Of a stretch of DNA of 32,378 nt, positions 28,970 through 32,378 are shown piece after piece (position 1 is the stretch's first letter; each line of letters begins with the position of its first letter). The DNA comes from Acrasis kona (lineage: Eukaryota > Heterolobosea > Eutetramitea > Acrasida > Acrasidae). The notes under the pieces were generated by a model, which had not been told where the DNA came from, searched no databases, and worked only from the letters and a program-made list of their open reading frames with translations. Made by a program: the position numbers and the translations under genes. The DNA lies in the NCBI GenBank assembly GCA_026419775.2, contig JAOPGA020000919.1:1-32378 (forward strand), in the 5' to 3' direction.

Positions 28970-30796
28970 TTAATCACATTCTTCATCGTCATCGCTTTCT
29001 TCGTCCATATCGTCATCGCTTTCCTCATCCATATCGTCATCGCTAATCTCGACATCCGAATCTCCCATGGTACCATAAAATCCATTTTCATCCCATCCAT
29101 ATGGCCAACTACTCAACTCTGACACCATGTGATGGTAATGCTCCTCCACTCTTTTAAATGTATCATGTAGGCGCTTCTTGTCTATTGTATGATTTTTAGA
29201 TTCATGCAATTGTTTTTGTAACAGTGCAATATCCAATTGAACGCTGTCACTATAGTCAGAGCTTCCATAAATCGATTGGTAGTCATCCCAGACAGACAGT
29301 GATTTCTTCGTAATGTCATAAAGCACAATATCAGCATTATGTTCCTGCTGCTGTTGGTTTTCAATCTGTACATTAATTTGGTTAATCAAATTCTCAGTAT
29401 ATTTTGTTGAGCGAAATGGTATGAATCTCTCGCTCTGAATCGCTTTTAGCACTGTTTCTTTTTGATCGAGGTCTAACAATCCGTTCCATTTATTATACAC
29501 TTCGCCAAGATTTTTTTTATTTCTTTTCCATTTGTGTCTTTGGACTCTATGCTCTCTACTATTAGTACAAATGTCACGAATCAATTTCGAGACCATCATT
29601 TGTGAACAATTACTTTCGTGGTCATCCGGATGGCTCTCGATCACTCGAGATTGATTATATGCTGCTTGGAACCTAAAATTAGGGAAGTAATCTTTAAACA
29701 AGGACAAATCACACCTGCATCTTCCAAGTGATGATCCTACATCAGAATAAAAGAGATCAATGTCACTTATATCGCATGCATCATGTCGTGGAGGAAACAA
29801 GCTCAATTTATTAATCTTTTCATAAAAAGACAAATCAATCAGATTCAACCTCTTTAATTTCGGAAAAGAAAGACAAAAGCTTTTCAAATGCTGATCCTTC
29901 AACTTTCCTTTTGGAGAGAAGAGGCGAGCAGTCAATGACCTTACATTGTTGAAATGTAGTTTACAATTTATTAACAAGGTGACATCAAACGGATCCACGT
30001 GCAAAACAGAAATATTATGAAAACTATTTGGACAAATTCCGTCCAAATTAAAAGGAGAATAATTTGCAAATATTAACGCCCTTGTAGGTAGACGATGATT
30101 TTTTGATTTAAAATTCTTGAAGGATACATCATCCGTGACTACGATACAATGCGATGAAGCGCCCAAGTGGTATAAAAGGGATGTTTCGCTTGTTTCGCGA
30201 GTCGCTTTCAAATCTAAAATTAATAGAGTGCCTTCCCTTCTGAAATTAGAAGGCTGGCGACCGTAGGCAGTATACAAGTCGAAAACACAATTTCTTGATT
30301 TCAAATAAAGCGTGCCCTTTAGGTCTAATTTGATATCGGGACCGATAATTGTACAAGATTCTAGTTCGAGGTGCGGCACGTCACAGTCCGTTATTAAGTT
30401 TTTTAGAACACCGGTAGTGATGAGCATGTTTTTTAAAACAATATGGAAGTAAATTTGTTGGTGTACGTCCAGGGTTCTCATTTCTGGCATTTCTATAATC
30501 ACTTTTTCACAATTCCAGCCTGAGTTATACTCCTGAATGCAAAATTCAAGTTCCTTTTCCACATTTTTTGCATTGTTGATTAAATATACCTTGTTATTGC
30601 ACGCTATGGGATTTAATTTGATCGCGGTATATGCGTCTCTGCATGTCCTAGAAAAGTTGATGGCGTCGTTTAAAAACTCAATGTAATGTGTTATATGGAT
30701 AACGATTTCGTGAACATGGTAAAAAAAAGCTGTCGTTGCTTCTTCCACCGACGAATCGGATTGTGGCTCCTCTATACCATCATTAGCCTCGGACAT
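28970..30796 (-). CDS. F-box-like protein with acidic C-terminal tail, 608 aa
   Basis: An intronless gene. Residues about 25-62 (FFYHVHEIVIHITHYIEFLN, then DAINFSRTCRDAY) fit a degenerate F-box, with the usual IN-x-SRTCRD end. The middle (65-370) has irregular leucine-rich stretches such as VPHLELESCTI and FPKLKRLNLIDL, as in LRR-type F-box proteins. Residues 410-440 are basic (REHRVQRHKWKRNKKN). The last 35 residues are almost pure Asp/Glu/Ser, encoded by 24-nt tandem repeats. It probably acts as a substrate receptor for an SCF ubiquitin ligase; the substrate is unknown. Its start codon overlaps, in antisense, an ATG of the neighbouring plus-strand region. Confidence 0.7.
   Translation of the reverse strand: MSEANDGIEEPQSDSSVEEATTAFFYHVHEIVIHITHYIEFLNDAINFSRTCRDAYTAIKLNPIACNNKVYLINNAKNVEKELEFCIQEYNSGWNCEKVIIEMPEMRTLDVHQQIYFHIVLKNMLITTGVLKNLITDCDVPHLELESCTIIGPDIKLDLKGTLYLKSRNCVFDLYTAYGRQPSNFRREGTLLILDLKATRETSETSLLYHLGASSHCIVVTDDVSFKNFKSKNHRLPTRALIFANYSPFNLDGICPNSFHNISVLHVDPFDVTLLINCKLHFNNVRSLTARLFSPKGKLKDQHLKSFCLSFPKLKRLNLIDLSFYEKINKLSLFPPRHDACDISDIDLFYSDVGSSLGRCRCDLSLFKDYFPNFRFQAAYNQSRVIESHPDDHESNCSQMMVSKLIRDICTNSREHRVQRHKWKRNKKNLGEVYNKWNGLLDLDQKETVLKAIQSERFIPFRSTKYTENLINQINVQIENQQQQEHNADIVLYDITKKSLSVWDDYQSIYGSSDYSDSVQLDIALLQKQLHESKNHTIDKKRLHDTFKRVEEHYHHMVSELSSWPYGWDENGFYGTMGDSDVEISDDDMDEESDDDMDEESDDDEECD
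28985..29044 (-). repeat. 24-nt tandem repeat coding the acidic tail
   Basis: The unit atcgtcatcgcttt(c)tc(g/a)tccat is repeated at 28985-29008 and 29009-29032 and partly from 29033. On the minus strand it encodes DDDMDEES units at the end of the F-box-like protein. Such in-frame repeats readily vary in copy number. Confidence 0.75.
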
Positions 30797-30814
30797 GTTT
30801 GTTATTGCGATTAG

Positions 30815-31236
30815 CGGTTGTCTTGCCTATTACGAACAAATGGTTCTATTATATTCGACGTTAATGGTTTACCATTATGCTCAACATCACTTACTATTAG
30901 CAGTGCAGCTTATGATATGTTTTCTAGTAGCTTGTATCATTTCGTGGCGGCCTTAAGCAACGTACTTTATGGTACTACCTCAAGGAAAATTCAACAGACA
31001 CTAACTGTTGGTGCAAATGTCTTTTCAATGGGAACTCAGCCACAGATCTCTCGATCAAATAATACGCTTGGTGCGATAACACATTATATTATATTTATAT
31101 TGTTGGAGCGATAGTGGCATTGTTTGCAGTGCTCATTATGGTGGTCATCACAGCAACAGTAATAGTAATTATTGTACGTAGAAGAAAAAGGGTTTCAAGT
31201 GTCCAATATAGCAACACAACACCAATAATTTATTAA
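30815..31236 (+). CDS. Single-pass membrane protein, 5' end not found
   Basis: Two exons, up to 31070 and 31109-31236, flank a 38-nt intron (31071-31108, GTGCGA...GGAG), with consistent phase 1. The extracellular part reads FDVNGLPLCSTSLTISSAAY and LTVGANVFSMGTQPQISRSN. The junction leads directly into a membrane segment (AIVALFAVLIMVVITATVIV) followed by RRRKR and a short tail ending TPIIY. No ATG or signal peptide is found in this frame, which opens after a TAG at 30812-30814. An upstream exon may overlap the F-box-like gene, or the 5' end is lost. The design matches the type I protein at 24873-25537 (stalk, one TM, short tail). Confidence 0.5.
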
Positions 31237-31445
31237 AGATCAGATGATGAATCATTGTTTTTTAAAATAAAAGACTTTTTGTAGTAACTGAACATAAGCT
31301 CTTTTAATCACTTTGCCACAATCCAAATGATGCTTTCTGATTCCATCCACGAAACGGAAACAATTCCATGTCGGAGGATTCGGAGAATAATTCTTTGTAA
31401 TTAAAAGTTCTGAACCTAAATTTATTTTTAAATAATCCTGTTGAA

Positions 31446-32378
31446 ATGAGAAGAGCCACCGCACAGAACAAGGTTGTTGAACCGAACAGCGCTAAAGATA
31501 GCGTAGAACCTCGCAAGATCAAGAGGAGCATTCCTCATGTGAGTTGCTGTGGAATGATGAACACCCTAGTGGATGGTGAAAGTTATATACCAACAAATGT
31601 GGAGCAGATTGCTAACATATTAACGCACGCAATACCTGCGGTTGTTTCAGTTGCGGCATTAGTACATATGGTGCAGAATGTGGTGGACAATACACAGGAA
31701 ACAATCGTCGCGTGGGTTTATGGATTATGCATGATCTCGTTATTTAGTGTTTCATCACTTTACCACCTTTCTGTCCTAACGCATACCCTTGAGCATAAAT
31801 TAGCCCAAGTCATGCAAACTTTTGACCACGCATTTATATACATCTTCATAGCCGCCTCATATACACCGTAAACATTGACTTGGTGCATATTAATATAATA
31901 CAAATAGGTGGCTGATTCTTTTAGAAATAGGTGTGAATGGATTGTATGGGAAATTGTTTTGTGCGGTCATTTGGGGAATTGCAGTTTTTGGCGTGGCCAG
32001 ATCTTTCCTTAAATTCGGACAAAGCATACCCTCTCTGTTTCTTTATTTATTCATGGGATGGATCGCCATACTAATCGTACAACCCGTCATGAAAAGTGAA
32101 ATTGCACTATGGGGCGTGATTGAACTGGTTCTAGGTGGTCTCGTCTATAGCGCAGGTGCCATTATACCTTTCTAGGATGGACGGAAGAATTCCGTAAGTT
32201 TGAAGAAATTTTTTATCGCTAATTAGTTTAGGTTTGCTCATGCGATATGGCATTTATTTGTTTGTAGCAGCTGCCGCTTTACATTTCCACTCCGTTTACA
32301 AGTATTTAATTGGAATGAATAATAACCTTTATGATCCGGAGAGCGTTGTTGATAACGAAGGACTACTTTGCACACTTG
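31446..32378 (+). CDS. PAQR / hemolysin III-like membrane protein, frameshifted and cut by the window end
   Basis: Exons 31446-31867, 31908-32193 and 32232-end are separated by introns of 40 and 38 nt. The protein resembles MMD/PAQR10-11: IPTNVEQIANILTHAIPAVV, SSLYHLSVLTH (the conserved S...H), FDHAFIYIFIAASYTPWLIL, and then MDGRIPFAHAIWHLF with the zinc-type HxxxH. It is multi-pass, probably seven segments. Two problems appear near the end. After VYSAGAII one extra base (in the cc at about 32167) puts a TAG in frame. After HLF a 4-bp duplication (tttgtttg at about 32247-32254) shifts the frame away from AAAALHFHSVYKYLIGMNNN. The later sequence still reads well in its own frame, so these are either recent mutations or sequence errors. 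The gene continues past the window. Confidence 0.75.

Noticed and set aside
31304-31531. Minus-strand frame with one hydrophobic stretch and a polar end (SESSDMELFPFRGWNQK)
   Set aside because: It has no ATG and overlaps the start and promoter of the PAQR gene; the end looks protein-like but no upstream exon was found.
1-32378. tRNA and rRNA genes
   Set aside because: I scanned for T-arm motifs such as ggttcgaatcc and for conserved rRNA stretches on both strands and saw none; a dedicated covariance search would be decisive.

Overview
The window comes from a small-genome, AT-rich unicellular eukaryote, most likely an amoeboid or amoeboflagellate protist. The coding half holds spliced eukaryotic housekeeping genes (SND1/Tudor-SN, OSGEP/Kae1, TVP23, LSM2, RPB11 and a PAQR-family receptor-like protein). 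I could place 18 GT-AG introns, all 36-58 nt long, and genes are separated by a few bases to a few hundred bases. The exact lineage cannot be read from the sequence; Heterolobosea (the Naegleria/Acrasis group) is a guess from gene style, not a demonstration.

The left 13.5 kb is accessory, repeat-built DNA. It opens with a satellite of 170-207 bp units, each carrying a perfect CTAACC-GAAA-GGTTAG hairpin (1-622). Next come two decayed fragments of a DIRS-type (tyrosine-recombinase) retrotransposon lying in tandem (about 1250-4300). From about 3950 to 13470 the DNA forms one very large imperfect palindrome. Its arms are about 2.6 kb and diverged, but they end inwardly in a 169-bp block that is identical at 168 of 169 positions (6476-6644 and 10851-11019). 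The 4.2-kb loop holds the 3' remnant of a piggyBac transposase, a small intact gene with a TATA box, a long hairpin leader and (AAC)11 just before its ATG (9408-9920), and a broken fragment resembling a GT14 (core-2/I-branching) glycosyltransferase.

The right 19 kb is gene-dense. On the minus strand are a secreted Thr/Pro-rich protein with three 'NPDV...GWNE' repeats (13911-15599) and a secreted protein of unknown family (18445-19131). An ankyrin protein ending in the CaaX-type motif CIVC lies between them on the plus strand (16669-18214). Then follow OSGEP and TVP23 (minus), SND1 (plus), two membrane proteins (minus), and LSM2, which shares a 77-bp divergent promoter with one of them and ends 5 bp from the convergent RPB11 gene. 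After these come an uncharacterised three-exon gene of 93 residues, a small ankyrin protein, an F-box-like protein with an acidic tail, a 5'-incomplete single-pass membrane protein, and a PAQR gene that shows two apparent frameshifts and runs off the window end.

The housekeeping genes cover RNA processing (LSM2, SND1), transcription (RPB11), tRNA t6A modification (OSGEP) and Golgi trafficking (TVP23). They are packed together without an obvious common pathway, as expected in a compact protist genome.
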